Source: Hydractinia symbiolongicarpus
Lineage: Eukaryota; Cnidaria; Hydrozoa; Anthoathecata; Hydractiniidae
Direction: 5' to 3'
DNA length: 64,000 bases
NCBI RefSeq assembly: GCF_029227915.1
Contig: NC_079875.1
Location: forward strand, 18,531,001 to 18,595,000
The notes under the pieces are model-generated. The model worked only from the letters and a program-made list of their open reading frames with translations, was not told the origin of the DNA and searched no databases. Shown piece after piece: positions 38,728 through 51,188 of this stretch. How positions within the stretch are numbered: the first letter of the stretch is position 1; each line of letters opens with the position of its first letter. Position numbers and translations under genes: made by a program.

Positions 38728-38924
38728 TATTTTGATAAAAAAACTTAATAAATTAAGAAGAAGATCAAATTTATTTAATGGCCTTGGGGTTCGAATTAAA
38801 CAAGCATCAACTGGAATGCAATATTAGCTGTTGCAGTGAAACTTCTCTTGTCTGTCTCTCTCCATTATGAGAGGGACAATCCATTGTCCATTGACATCCA
38901 TTTGTCCCTTCCATAGCAAATAAA

Positions 38925-39030
38925 GCGAACGACTCCTTAAAGCGGACACCTTTTTAAAACAGACGACTCCTTAAAGCGGACATTTCAATAAAGCGGACAT
39001 CTCTATAAAACGGACAACTCCATAAAGCGG
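38925..39030. repeat. AAAGCGGACA-type array
   Basis: Five or six degenerate repeats of a 20-24 bp unit reading AAAGCGGACATCTCTATAA-like. The reverse complement of the same word occurs at 53265-53400. Such text is commonly found in mariner-type MITE ends. Confidence 0.6.
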
Positions 39031-39206
39031 AGGAACGACTTTTTTCGATTTCGTGTTAACACTTCCGTTGAAATTGACCTCCATAAAACAAAAATTGACA
39101 GACATCTTTTTAATTCGCTTTTTTTTAAAACATATTTCTTACAACACCTGTATTTATTTAGAATTTAAGGGCGTATAACGAAATGCAACTTAATATTATG
39201 TTGGTA

Positions 39207-39334
39207 TCTATATTATAACACCCGTATACGTCTGTCCGTCTGTCACGCAAAATGGTACCGAAAGTAGCGACAAGCACGCTATGCGGTTTTAAAAAAAGGG
39301 CAAACCCGTGGATTTTCCACGGGCCACCGACTAG
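39207..39334 (+). mobile_element. Mini-Helitron (non-autonomous), plus orientation
   Basis: Starts TCTATATTATAAC right after A39206. Ends with a perfect hairpin (CCCGTGG-ATTTT-CCACGGG), then CCACCGACTAG, followed by T39335. A 5' TC, a subterminal 3' hairpin, a CTAG end and insertion between A and T with no duplication are the Helitron hallmarks. Only 128 bp long and without coding capacity. Confidence 0.8.
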
Positions 39335-39360
39335 TATAAAAATATTGAAGAAAGTTCAAA

Positions 39361-40430
39361 ATGCCAAGTGCTGCATATGAGTTGTGTTTAGCTCAGTGCA
39401 GTAATAATAATGATCATGATGATAATATTTCAGCTGACGTAACAGTTTCTTGTGATGGTACTTGGCAGAGGAGAGGATACGCCTTTCTGGATGGCGTAGT
39501 TGCCGTTATTGCTGCTGATACAGGGAAATGTATTGATTACCGTGTACGTTCAAAACAATGTGGTCCTTGTGTTTTATGAGAACAGCAAAACGACACTGAG
39601 CCGGGTTTGCATGATGCTTTCGTATCTTCACATAACTGTGAGATTAGCCATGAGGGCTCTTCAGGTTCAATGGAAGTTTCTGGTTTAGTTGAATGTTTCA
39701 GTAGCTAATCGACAGTTACGCTAAACTCCGTACATCGGGGATGGCGATACAAAGTCATATAGTGAAATAGTCAAAAGTGACCCATATCCAGGTACAGAGG
39801 TGAAAAAATTGGAATGTGTCGATCACATCTAAAAAAGAGTTGGTGGACGCTTGCGAAAACTAAAAGCAACAAACAAAGCTCTGCTATCAGATAAAAAACC
39901 CTTAGGTGGAAAGGGAAAACTCACAGAAAAATAATAAGCTGCAAAATTGATGCAGCTTGATAGTGTCCACTCACTGTCAAGCTGACCGGCTAAATAGCAC
40001 AAGTTCGTATAAGGAAACGCCTGGCTTACAAGTAGCAATCCGTCAAGCCATCAAACCAGCGTGTTTAGATCTTAGTACGACAAGCTGCTGAGCAAATGTT
40101 TGCACGGTAAAACTCAAAACAACAATGAGTCAATGAATGGTGTCATATGAAAGCTATGCCCAAAGGATGTGTATGTTGGACGAAGTACGGTAGAAATGTA
40201 TTGTCTAACATTGTTAAAGTGTATGAAGAATTAAACGTTCCAGGAAAGTTTACACTAATGGTAAATATAATATTTCACGCGTTGTGGTAATGGGGAGAAA
40301 GTCGTCAGTTGAAGTAAAGAAGAGACGTAAGCATGTCCGTGCTAAAAAGAAAGGGTTTATAGACCCAAGTGAAAAAAAGAAGGCCTTATTTATGAAGGTG
40401 GTCTTTAAAATACACAATATAACTGTTATT
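39361..40430 (+). pseudogene. Mutator-like transposase remnant
   Basis: Decayed transposase. The intact first frame (39361-39579) has CDGTWQRRGYAFLDGVVAVI and DTGKCIDYRV. After a stop, HNCEISHEGSSGSMEVSG follows in the same frame. Shifted frames then carry GDGDTKSYSE, KKLECVDHI, KRVGGRLRKL, CLHGKTQNNNESMNGVIW and, at the end, RKHVRAKKKGFIDPSEKKK near 40380. The order matches, from memory, the Mutator-like transposase domain family of insects and cnidarians. Several stops and shifts make it inactive. I see no MULE-type long terminal inverted repeats. The flanking inverted sequences are separate Helitron copies. Confidence 0.65.
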
Positions 40431-41076
40431 TTGACTCTTTAGCTGTATTTGATTTTTAATTTTTTTCTGATATTTTTTTATGTGAATAATTTTTTTTCAA
40501 AAGCATCAAGGTCACTTTATGACAAACTTAGCGTTTGAATAGAGTCTTCATGGACAGTGAGTTTGAAGTCATCATAAATAAAATTTTTTGACATAACAGC
40601 TTCATAATTACTCTAAAACTGGCCTAAATCTGAAATGATTTGTAACAGACCTTTTCCGAATCATGCCAAACTCAATTAAAGCGGTCGATATTAAAAGCTA
40701 TTCTTATTCCTAAGTTCCTTGGCAAAATGTAGAACAAATTACCTAATTTCGTAAATATTTCTGTTTGTTAAGTGCCTCAATTCAGAACAGAAGGCTACTG
40801 TCAAACCCTTTATATAGCCGAGTTTTTGAAGAATAGCCTCATTTTCAAAATAATCATTTTCTTCACAGGTAAATAAAATTCAACCAGAATATTATATTAC
40901 TCTAAAAACTTCATTTTTGTCATTATAATTTGATATTCTATCTAAATATCCTTAGTTGAAGAGCACAGAACGATTAAAAATGTTTGGATGACGTCATAAT
41001 TATTATAATTTATGATATTCGGGAAAAGTGTATTAGAAATATGTTGTTGGAGCTTTAGGTCGATTTATTTAATATA

Positions 41077-41191
41077 CTAGTCGGTGGCCCATGGCAAAAA
41101 ACCACGGGTTCGCCCGTCCTTCTATACCGCTTTCAGTGCGTCTCGCTATTTGGAGTGCCACTTCGCGTGACAGACAAACGCATAATATAGA
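41077..41191 (-). mobile_element. Mini-Helitron, minus orientation
   Basis: Read on the minus strand it begins TCTATATTATGCG after an A and ends ACCGACTAG followed by T. A hairpin (CCGTGGTTTTTTGCCATGG) lies just inside the end. It shares both ends with the copy at 39207-39334 in the opposite orientation and is 115 bp long. Confidence 0.75.
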
Positions 41192-43021
41192 TGCGTTTTT
41201 CAAACGCTGCGGTCAATAACTTTCAGTGAATGTTTATTTATATAAAAGACAGGTACTGGTTGATTTTAGGCATGTTATGAATTTTATTTTGTGAGTTTTG
41301 GACCCCTATTTTTTAAAATTTGGGCAAATTTTGTACCCTAAAACTCAAAATAAATAGAAACCAATTAGTACTTTTGATTTGAATTTTACCTGTCTTTTCA
41401 TAATGTGAATGAGTAGTAAAAATTGGAAGATGTCTTTTATTTTTCTTGAATTATTGACTGCAGCGTATATAGTACGTAGTATATAGTAAATTAAATTTTG
41501 TATTTTTGATTTTCTCATTGTGTTTTACACAAGTAATGGTATACTCAGTCAAAATATGAAGACACACAGGGCAGAAGATTTTAGCATCACAGGTATAGGA
41601 ACCACCTTAACGTTTAATTCTTTTCTTATTAGCATAATCTTGACCCTTTAAGTAATAACTGCAAGATGAATTTCCATTTAATAACCCCTCCTTTGTGAAC
41701 TTTTTATGGTGTTTTCTTGTAACAGTAATTTCTTGGATTTAACTGATTGACTGGCTGCATGACTGACTGAGCCTCGTTTTTGTTATCGATTAAACGTACA
41801 TCGAACAAAAATAATTGACAAAAAAGAAGAAAACCATACTGAACATGATAGTGAAAATAAATGTTGATTTTTTGTCACACCGTAATTGGCACATATTTTC
41901 ATATCCAACTGGGCTTCTGCATTTTTAGTAATTTTCTCAGCAACATTACATGAATCTATTTGTTCCACTTAAACCACAGTCAAATTGCAAGTGAAATGCG
42001 CACATCTTTGACCAATCTCACAATAAAATGTCTTAAAAACTATTTTTTCATGTCAATTTTTTTCTGATGCTTTTTAAAAGATTTGGGTTTACTTAAAACC
42101 ACTTAATAAGAAAAACGCTAGAGATAAATTTTCTTCCTTTCATAAAACTTTCTGCACAGACAACAACACTATACTGTGTCGCGAGAAAACATTAGAAACT
42201 TCTAAATTTAGTGAAATGTATCTTTATCATGACTTGACTCCAATGTGCTGAAAATGGCCTTACCACCGCAGCCACTGCAAAAAGTTAACCGGTAAATCAC
42301 ACTACTCTGCATGTATGACAAACAATAAGTGTAAACTCTTTTAGATCGAGCAGTCATATATTTAAAATAACAAAATATTTACAAAAAACAACAACATCAT
42401 GAAACAGTTTATGTTACTCAAATAACCTGATTAGACGAGAATAAAGGGTTACAAAAATAAATTTCCTTTAGAGTACCTCTGATTTGATTGTGTGGCTGTT
42501 CGCAAAAGCATTTACAAAACGCATGTAAAGTTTAGAACCTGAACAGGAAACTTATCATTCAAAAAGACTTGAAACAGATGAAAACAAGAGTCCTGGCAGC
42601 ATATAGGTGCTATACAATTATGTCCACTAAATTATAGAATATAAATTCAGTGAGCTTCAACAGACATTTGCATAGTGAAAAACAATTCCTGTTTATTTCA
42701 TAAAATTCGCTGTGTGAATCTTCAACTTTTCTACCTTACATCTCATTTTTAGAAAGGGAAAAAAAAAGAAAGGAAAGACATTAGAAAATTGATGGAAACC
42801 CAAATTACTTACTTCTAAAATTTACAAAATAAATTTGCTCGTCACTCTTAAACTATGAAACTATTTCTATGTCGTGGTTCTCACACGTTACCTATTTTAC
42901 CCCCTGCAGCATATGCGACATATTAAAAATATATTCTAAAGGAAATTTTTTAAAGTTTTTTTGGTAGTTTAAAAAAAATAATAATTAATAGGAAACAGAA
43001 CAAAGAAGAAAACGAGTGCGA
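41192..43021. other. Downstream flank of the UBE2Q gene, no gene seen
   Basis: AT-rich. A minus-strand AATAAA at 42692-42697, about 325 nt past the UBE2Q stop, is a candidate poly(A) signal. The short open frame at 41783-41968 has no features. Confidence 0.45.
42692..42697 (-). promoter_or_regulatory. Candidate poly(A) signal of UBE2Q
   Basis: AATAAA on the minus strand about 325 nt after the stop codon. Weak evidence in AT-rich DNA. Confidence 0.3.
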
Positions 43022-46000
43022 TCAGCCTTCATCTTTTGGTGGTGTAAACCAACCTGAAATCAATGTAAGGTTGTTTTTTACATAAGCAATGTTACTCTAT
43101 CCAAAACTTACGATGTTGAAAATAAAAATGACATACCACTTTTTTCGTGTATTTGAACGAGTGTTTTGTACGCCGATTGAGCTTTCGTCCAAGAATATAC
43201 ATGATTAACCTGAAATAAGATGAGAAAGTTAATTTTAATTATTTTAAATGAGCTTCTCAGAAAACGAGCTTTTGATATGAGTGTGTCGACACCGCTTGAC
43301 GACGAAGACTGGTAGTACTTTCTTTCCACCAGATGTTATGTTATACCTTGGTTGTGCCAGCGAAATCAACCCTTGCTTTCCCTTTCACCAGGGTAGCTGA
43401 CAACTGCATGATGACAGCCTCGACACTGTAAGCACTGCTCCATCCCTGAGGTGTTAGCAACTCCATACAGATGGCACCACCACTTAAAACGTATCTATGA
43501 GAAGGAGAGTCAAAACACACTTTAAACGGGATCGCTAAAAGTGAAAACTGTAAGTAGACTTCTCTTTTTTATGACATCCGGCAAGATGAGAATATATTAA
43601 AAAGCATCCAAAAAGTACTAGAAATAACAAGATAAATTACGCCAGAAACCTACCCGCCAAATATAACAGGGTAGCAGATACGAATAAAAGGTGGTTGCAT
43701 TGGAAAGCGATCCTAAAAAAATTTACAAGATCTTTTTGTTTTGTTTTGTGACCCACTTTCTTGATGTCAGTAGCAGGCAAAGTGTATTACTAAACAAATT
43801 GTTATCAAGCATTAGCAACAAAAGTAAGCGTTGGATACAGAAAAAGCTCTTTTCGTCTAAAAAATACTTTACTTAGAGAAGAGAATCCTCTGCGTCATAA
43901 TAACCTGACTGAATTAAAAAGTATATTTAGTTATTTTTTCACTACCTGTTGGTAGTGATGATGAGAGTGGTTAAGGGCCTTTTTATATGAGAACCGGGAA
44001 ACTCGCCCATCGAGTTTCCCGGTAGAGCGGGCTAATATCAACTCGGGTTTATATGTAAATTTGTCATTTCCCATCCCAGGTTTATATGAAGAAAAATTAG
44101 CGGGAAACTAAAAGTGGCGGGGTGAATATGTAAGCAAATATGGCTTTCAACAACAGAAAAAAGAAGATAGCGATACTGTTGATGCTTGAAACAACTGTGG
44201 TATCACTATTGATTTTTTCCCAAATTTTTTGAAAATTACCATCATTTCTGACCAATTTAAATATTATTCATTAACATCTCCCACACGCTTGAAACAGGAT
44301 TAAAAGTTAATCTTAGATCATTTTCAATTGTAATTTTAGTGAAACCTGGTGTTTTCAGCATGTTTCATGGTTTTGTTGTCTTTTATTACAAATACACTAT
44401 GATACAAAAACAAATATGTCCATTGATATGCCTTAATAGTGATAATTATTTGCTCCTCTATGGTTACATAAACTTTTTCCGTACTTTGCCACCGGGTTTT
44501 TCTGTTTACATGAACAAATATCCATCCCGTTTGACCGGGATCCCGGGTCACTTGCCCGGGATCTCGGTTGACCGAGTTTCCCGTTGTAACCGGGGCGAGA
44601 TGAATATGCACCATATAAACACGATTTCAATTTTCAGCGTTCTTCCGCAAATATCTGAGATCTCGGTCATGCGGGATATCTCGGTGGACCGAGTTTCCCG
44701 GTCTCATATAAAAAGGCCCTAACAGAGAGAAATTAACACTCTATGCAGCTTGAATTTCATGTTAATACTTGAGTGTAGTGAAGTCGAAGATTGACAAAAA
44801 TTAAAGAATTATGTTTTTTTTCAACAATATTGCGAACAAAGTCATGCAGTTTTTAGGTATACATACACATATATATATATATAGTTAAATAAGATGTGGC
44901 ACATGTGAAAAACAAATAAAATATATCACTTACAGTAAAAGTTATATTAAGACATATGTGGTCTGTTTTAGAATCTTTTTTATAAAGTGTTTGAAGGTCT
45001 TTGTATAAACTGCTTTCTTTATCAAACCTAAATGCAGAATTAATAATTATAGAAGTTATAAATGCGTAGTCCCATGTGACACACATTGTTCCATTTTATG
45101 AATCACATTCTGTTGTCTACGCTTCACACTGCTTAGTAAATTGGACTCCTTTCAGACACCTACTTATCAAACTTGCAGTGTGGCCTTGCATTACATGAGA
45201 GTTTAAAATGTGTGAAAACAAAACTCACCCTCTCAGTTTCACATACCAATCATATAAATTACTGTCTTCTTTTAATTCTATCGTATACAGTTCTGCAAAA
45301 TGGATAAGGTAAATATAAACTGAAACATGTTTAAACACATTTTGTCCGCGGTTGTTACAATGAAAAACACACAGTAAAACTCCCCAGTCTAAAATGCAAA
45401 TCTCAAACCTGAGTTTCCTAAGTTTCGCCTGATGACCCAAAGGGAAAAAGTAATGTACTGGAAAAAATTTTTGTTGAAATACTTATTTTGAAAAAAAAGA
45501 AGGCACCTACTTGCTTTAAAATTTTCTGATGCATATATATTTTTTAACTCTTTCATCAACCTATCTGTCGCTTGTACTGATCCACTCACTCGACCCTGTG
45601 AAAATAATCAAATACATGAAACACAAACATCACAAACATCCAACACAAATCTATGCTTTGATCGTATTGTAGTACCGTTAAATATTCCTGTCTCTGGGTA
45701 ACGCGTAGTTTCTGCAACTGTGTGAAATTATCGCTTCCAATTTCTTCTTTTTCTTTACGTTCTTCACTAAAAGTAATTATCTTTTACATTTCAAGCACCT
45801 TATATATGCACATGGTAATGTCCGCAACAAACGAAAAAGAACAGCTAACCTAGTTGGCTCCTCATCAAAATTCAAATGGTCATCAATGTAAAAGTCATCT
45901 TGTTCCTGTAGGTCAATTTGAAAGTGAAAACTCAAACAAATGATCAGTGAAAGTAAAATAAACTAAATTTATTGCTCAAATTATCCTGAGGTCACAAAGA

Positions 46001-48359
46001 AGGATTATGCATGTTCACTATAACATAGGATCAAAACTTTTTAAAGAGTTTTATGCAAATTTAAATTGTGTTAGGGTAATCAGCAATTGTCCGCCTTCTA
46101 AGGAAAAAAAGCCCTTCCCTCTAAGTTATTGCAGAAGATTAAGAAGGTAAGAAGGGCTTTTTTACAGTGCAATGTTGGTAAAGAAAGATTCCAACTTCCC
46201 ATATAAAAAGGGATTTAATTTTGAGAGAAATCACAATGTAAGGTTTTTTAAAAGGGAGACACAACAATGTTACTATAAAAAATCATAATAAATAATAAAA
46301 GCTCGTTTAAAAGTCCTCTTTGTTTTCATTTGTCATTAGATTATTTGTTTAAATCATTTAAGTACTTGGTGAATTAGGCATTGGAAATTTAAACATTCAA
46401 AATTTGTAATAGATTGAACCTGGTGACAAAGCATCATATACGTGGAGTGAGTTTACTGTATTTGAAGAATTTTACAGGAACTTACATCTTCAATTCCTTC
46501 ATCTTCATCCATATCCACATCGACATCATCTTCTTCAACTTCTGTGGACTAAAGACAAACGCAACAAGTGCAAGACGATAAAATTGAAACAGAAAACAGA
46601 TTTTCCTATGTTGCTTTACGAGCTGTATACAACAGCCAAAAACAACTTTTTGACTGAATGTCACAATGTCGAATTTTTTGAGATAAAATATACAAAATAT
46701 AAAATTTTCCCAGATAAATAGTAAGTATTGGAATAACTAATTAAAAAGGACAAAGGAGCAAACGTAATTTCATTGAGTGAGACTACTTTATCTCAAAAAT
46801 AAAATCAACTGCATATAAGAACGGTAAAATAGTTTCTGTCAAAAAGTGAGATAATGTTACTGTGAGATGATGTTACTGTGAGATGATGTTGCTGTGAGAT
46901 GATGTTACTGTGAGATGATGTTGCTGTGAGATGGTGCTATTGTGAGATGATACTACTGTGAGATGATGTTATTGGGAGATGATGTTACTGAATATGGAAG
47001 GCTTTTACGTGTCAACTCTTTTGCCTGTAAGATGTAAAATCTTTAGATCTTCACAGGACTTCAGTGTTGTGCAATGCTTACAGTTTATGTTGGTAAATAG
47101 ATAAAAATACAAACCTCAGGAACAGCCATATTCATTATTTCACTTGGAGTGGCTTGCTGCCTTAATTTGTACAATTCTATTGCCAGTGACTTCACCATGT
47201 TCAGTAACAAGTGTTTATCACTTTTCACAGCATTAACCTTTTCAATGATGTCAACAATGTATGACTCTTCAGATTCAGAAAACCATATTGGAGAGATAAC
47301 AGGGTATTCATGCTGCAAAAGATGAAAAAAGTCTAATTTTTTGAGGATCTCTATACTCCATCTATTATTATTATTACGAATATATGTACAGTATATAGTT
47401 AGTGTTAAAAACACTGTTATCAACATAGGTCCTGTGTTCCAAATGCATGGGTTAGCTGTGGTAAAGGTACTTGCTATACATGAAGACACTGTGGACCCAA
47501 AGATGGACTTTGTGATTACGAAGCAAACTCCATAACCGCTAGGCCACACACCACAATTCGGTCTCTATATTCAAAATGATCATGTTGTTTCACTCTGTCC
47601 CTGGCAGAGTAATTCATCACTTCAGTCAAACAAGGATTCATAAAATACTGATGCAACTGTATATTCAGAATACTTTATTATTTCTTTTAATGCTTACTTT
47701 TTTATAACTGACTCAGGGTTTACAGTTTCACAAATTTCTTGATTTCTGTTGCAATTTCATTTTGAAATGTTTCTGAACTAACTAGCGTTTTCCTCTGTCT
47801 GTTTTTTACAGTATTTTACAGTATTTTAGTTCTAAGATTTTACAATTCTATTACTTGCACTGAGTCGTTCAATTAACATGTATATATTAAAAAAGATTGA
47901 AATAATTTTGTCATTTTTAAATGTATACAGAACACAAAGAATAAATACTACACAATTTGCAGAAAATTTAATTTGCCTGAAAATTTTTGTGAGACAACAT
48001 TGAAAAATTTCTAAATGAATGCATGACTTACTTTCAAAGGAAACTACTTATTTAATATTTTCCATCAAAATGGAGAGATGGAAGCAGTCTATCAGGGATT
48101 ATCTTCAGGCAAATACAGTATTTAAAGAGTGACTATTATAAAGTCCTTTTCTTACGTATTGTGAAATCTAGTTAAAGTTCATAACATATATATTAAAATT
48201 TGTAGTTACCGTGATATTGCATAATATAGTGTGCTTTTTAGAACTGTTGTCTGTAAAGGAGCAAGTCAAATCATCCACTGTTCCTGATATAATTCGTAAA
48301 ACATCATGGGTTTTCGGAAAGACAGTCTTTAAATATGTTATCTCTGATTTGACTTTCAT
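43022..48359 (-). CDS. UBE2Q: Ubiquitin-conjugating enzyme E2 Q (UBE2Q family), 12 coding exons
   Basis: E2 enzyme that accepts ubiquitin from E1 on a catalytic cysteine and passes it on to targets. Exons in transcript order: 48210-48359, 47115-47312, 46486-46548, 45850-45905, 45676-45766, 45511-45595, 45229-45292, 44934-45027, 43654-43712, 43347-43494, 43137-43209, 43022-43053 (1113 nt, 370 aa, close to human UBE2Q2). An RWD-like N-terminus is visible ([25 protein letters not shown]). An acidic exon follows (46486-46548). The UBC domain has [50 protein letters not shown] with C296 as active site (codon 43467-43469), and [10 protein letters not shown]. It ends [10 protein letters not shown], a family signature. 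I cannot tell Q1 from Q2. Introns hold a SINE, a 16-bp minisatellite and a foldback element. Confidence 0.95.
43974..44720. mobile_element. Foldback/MITE with about 30-bp terminal inverted repeats, in UBE2Q intron 8
   Basis: Left AGGGCCTTTTTATATGAGAA followed by CCGGGAAACTCG. Right, as reverse complement, AGGGCCTTTTTATATGAGA followed by CCGGGAAACTCGG. Internal CCGAGTTTCCCG and GATCCCGGG words repeat in both orientations, and GC content is far above the surroundings. It has no coding capacity, and I found no clear target duplication. Confidence 0.75.
46846..46994. repeat. 16-bp minisatellite in UBE2Q intron 2
   Basis: About nine copies of ACTGTGAGATGATGTT with A/G and T/C variants at fixed positions, between UBE2Q exons 2 and 3. 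Confidence 0.9.
47455..47565 (-). mobile_element. tRNA-derived SINE remnant in UBE2Q intron 1
   Basis: On the minus strand GTGGCCTAGCGGTTATGG matches a Pol III A box (TGGCNNAGTGG). An anticodon-arm-like stretch (GCTTCGTAATCACAAAG) follows, then a degraded B-box region (TTTGGGTCC). The layout is that of a tRNA-headed SINE. The B box is too poor for a working tRNA gene. Confidence 0.5.
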
Positions 48360-49403
48360 TATGATGAGGTTGGTATATATTTTTTATTTAGGCCACATAT
48401 TTTATCTAAAGCAAAATAACAAAACAGAAATTATGTATACATGTTCATGATTCCCATTTTAGCACTGCTACCACAAATAATAATAGAAACACAAAATAAT
48501 ATAATAATATAAACTAAGAAGTCATATAAAGCTTTTAAAACATGTAAAAACATTTTTTTAAATTTCGCTCAACATAAAAAAATGTTGCCGTGGCAACACT
48601 TTGGCATAATTCCAAAAAAACTTTTTGGAAAATAAAGCTAAATAGCCCCCCCCCCAGCACGAATAGGGTTGTAACACATTCATAAATTATTTCACTACCA
48701 TAGCAATCAAAATAAGACAACATATCCCACGCTCTAATAAAACTTTTAAATATTTTCTTAAAAACCATTTTGCTGAATCCTTTTTCTTTTCTCCAATAAA
48801 GAAATATGAGGTAATAAAAATAATAAAATCTTTGGATCCAAACAAGGCAACTGGACCAAATAGTATTCCAAATAAATTATTGAATATTCTCCTAATAGAC
48901 ATATCTAAAATCTTAATAGATATATTTAATCTCTCTTTAGTACAGGTATTCCCAATGCACTAAAATTAGTTAAAGTAGTCCCCATCTTCAAAAACAAAGG
49001 TTCTCCTTTTGAAGTCTCTAATAACTTTTAATACGAACAAAACTTAAACAATCCTTTCAGCAACCACAGCCAGTTAAAAAAATTGAGAACAAAACTATCA
49101 ACTATATAACTATACATTTGACCAAAAAATGCAATGGAAAGAGCACATTAATGACATATATAAATGGAAAAATACTTATTAAATATTCTTAACATAGAAC
49201 CATTGCATCTTGTTAAACACCTTACACAAAAAACCTTTTAAAAACCTTTGAATTTTTTTCTTCAGGTGATGATGATTCAATACTAGCTTTTTAAGCTATT
49301 TCTCACTGTTTCCTTCATAATAACTTATTTCAGTCTATCATCTTTTGCATAATTTTGTATCATCTGGTGTTTTTGAGAAATAAACACATTTACTTACTTA
49401 CTT
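48360..49403. other. Upstream flank of the UBE2Q coding start
   Basis: No further coding exon is needed, because the 48359 ATG aligns with the family N-terminus. A run of nine C lies near 48646. At about 48785-48885 the plus strand reads roughly as NKEYEVIKIIKSLDPNKATG, then NSIPNKLLN, a scrap that resembles the linker before a LINE reverse transcriptase. Confidence 0.4.
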
Positions 49404-51022
49404 AGGGGTTGTCTACAAATTCCGTAGATATTTTAAATGAATATATACGAATTTAATTGCTTTCAATTTGTAAAAAAATTGTATATAATTCGTATAGTGT
49501 TAATTGTTATACGATTTTTAAAAAAACTAATACGAATTTTATATGATTTTCATACGAATTGTCATATACAAATTAAATTCTCTTTTATACGATTTTCATA
49601 CGAATTGTCATACGAATTATATTCTTTCATTTATATGAATTTTCATACAAACTTTCATACGAATTATATTCTCTCATTTATATATTACGCATTTCTCAAG
49701 AATTGTCATACGAATTATATTCTATTTTATACGAATTTTCATACAAATTATTAAGATTTTGCAATGTGTTCCTCCTCCTCCTCCAATTAACCCAATTAAC
49801 CATTAACACCAAAAGTTAACCTCGATAAGAAACAAACACGAAAAAACAAATGTGCAACATTTATCAAAAATGAAATGGTTTGTCTGTACAGCAAGGAAAA
49901 ATTTTAAATGGAAGCTTAGGTGGAGGAAATCGGAAGTAAAAGGACTTTTTCCAAGAAAAAGATACCTTATCACCTGGAAGAATGAAAACCATAATTTCAG
50001 CAGCGAGAAAAAGACATTGTGATGAATTTGAAGATATTAAAAATATTAACGAATATGTAAATTCAAAATGTTGTCAAGTTAGACAATCTGAAAGAAAAAA
50101 AAATAATTTGTGGTATATAGCATTTTTCATGTGTCTTCTTTCCAATACTTTACAAAAACAAAAGGCCTTATAACAAAGTTTTTTTCAGCATAATTAACAT
50201 TTGATCTTTCACAAGCTTATAACAGCATTAATATTTAATTTGTTTTCGAAAACTTGGTATAGGGAAGGGTTTTTGCGTTAATTGCAAATGAAGGTTTTTG
50301 AATGTTAAAATGTTTAAAATATAATAATAAAGGTATATAACAAGGTTTTAGGATTAGCGTTTTTTTTATTTCTTCAAAATCTTCTATGTATAAATTTCTC
50401 ACCTAACTTTAATTACTTTCGTTGTTGAAAAACAACAGATTTAAAAATAGCGTGTTTAATCTTTTTGTGCATGAATTGTTTATTCTTACACAAAATAATG
50501 ATTTTTGCATATTTAGAAAGGACCTGCTCATCAAAAAATATTTCTAGAAATGTTTATTGCAAACATCAGAATGAAATATAAAAAAGCTTGTTTTTTACAC
50601 TGAAACAATTATTTTCCGAGTGGCGCACGTGCATGCTTCCCAGACTGAAGTATGATAATCTTTGGTATAGGGTTTTGAAACCTTGATCTGTATGTATTTA
50701 GTAAATAGCTAAAAATATAAAACAAAACAATGTATATATATACGATTTTTTCTAAAAAAAAAAAATACGCATCTAATTCTAAAAACTCAAACAAATTTTT
50801 TTTTAAAACACCTACAAATTTTTTTCAAGTCATACAAATTTAATTTAAAACTGATACGAATTTATCTCATACGAAGTTTTTTAAACTCATACAAATTCTT
50901 TTAAACTCATACGAATTTAGTTTAAAAGTCATACGAATTTAGTTTAAAACTCATACGAATTTAGAAAAATTTCATACGAATTTAATTACTGTATGGCAAA
51001 AAGAAAATTTGTATACAGACAG
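49404..51022. mobile_element. Putative non-autonomous DNA element with CATACGAATT arrays
   Basis: Left end GGGGTTGTCTACAAATTCCG and right end, as reverse complement, TTTGTGCTGTCTGTATACAA are imperfect inverted repeats. Just inside each end is a dense array of CATACGAATT and close variants: about 49440-49750, with CATACGAATTGTCATACGAA and similar, and about 50810-50990, with CTCATACGAATTTAGTTTAA and similar. The middle has no recognisable protein. Subterminal arrays like this usually bind a transposase. The family is unknown to me. Confidence 0.5.
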
Positions 51023-51188
51023 CACAAACTGTTGGGGTAGATCACACATGGGGAAATTTTTGCACAGTGGGGGTTTGACATTTTAATCTATTGTTATCTT
51101 TGTGACCATTCATTAAATACCAAACAAACATATATTATTATGAAATTAGACAGGCTGAACAATAATTTTAAGAAAAATTTTTTATTAC

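Larger units (their letters stand above)
36802..39206. other. Upstream flank of the receptor gene, repeats only
   Basis: No gene seen. It contains GCAATGCAATGG repeat copy 3 (about 37575-37625), a foldback MITE (38601-38727) and an AAAGCGGACA array (38925-39030). The receptor promoter should lie just right of 36801, but no motif stands out. Confidence 0.5.

Noticed and set aside
39207-41191. Flanking inverted sequences taken as TIRs of the Mutator-like element
   Set aside because: Each has complete Helitron ends (TC, hairpin, CTAG) and its own A|T junctions, so they are independent insertions.
43691-43876. Plus frame near UBE2Q exon 9
   Set aside because: Overlaps a confirmed minus exon. 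The protein has no features.
47455-47565. Functional tRNA gene
   Set aside because: The B box and acceptor stem are not intact. A SINE remnant is the better reading.
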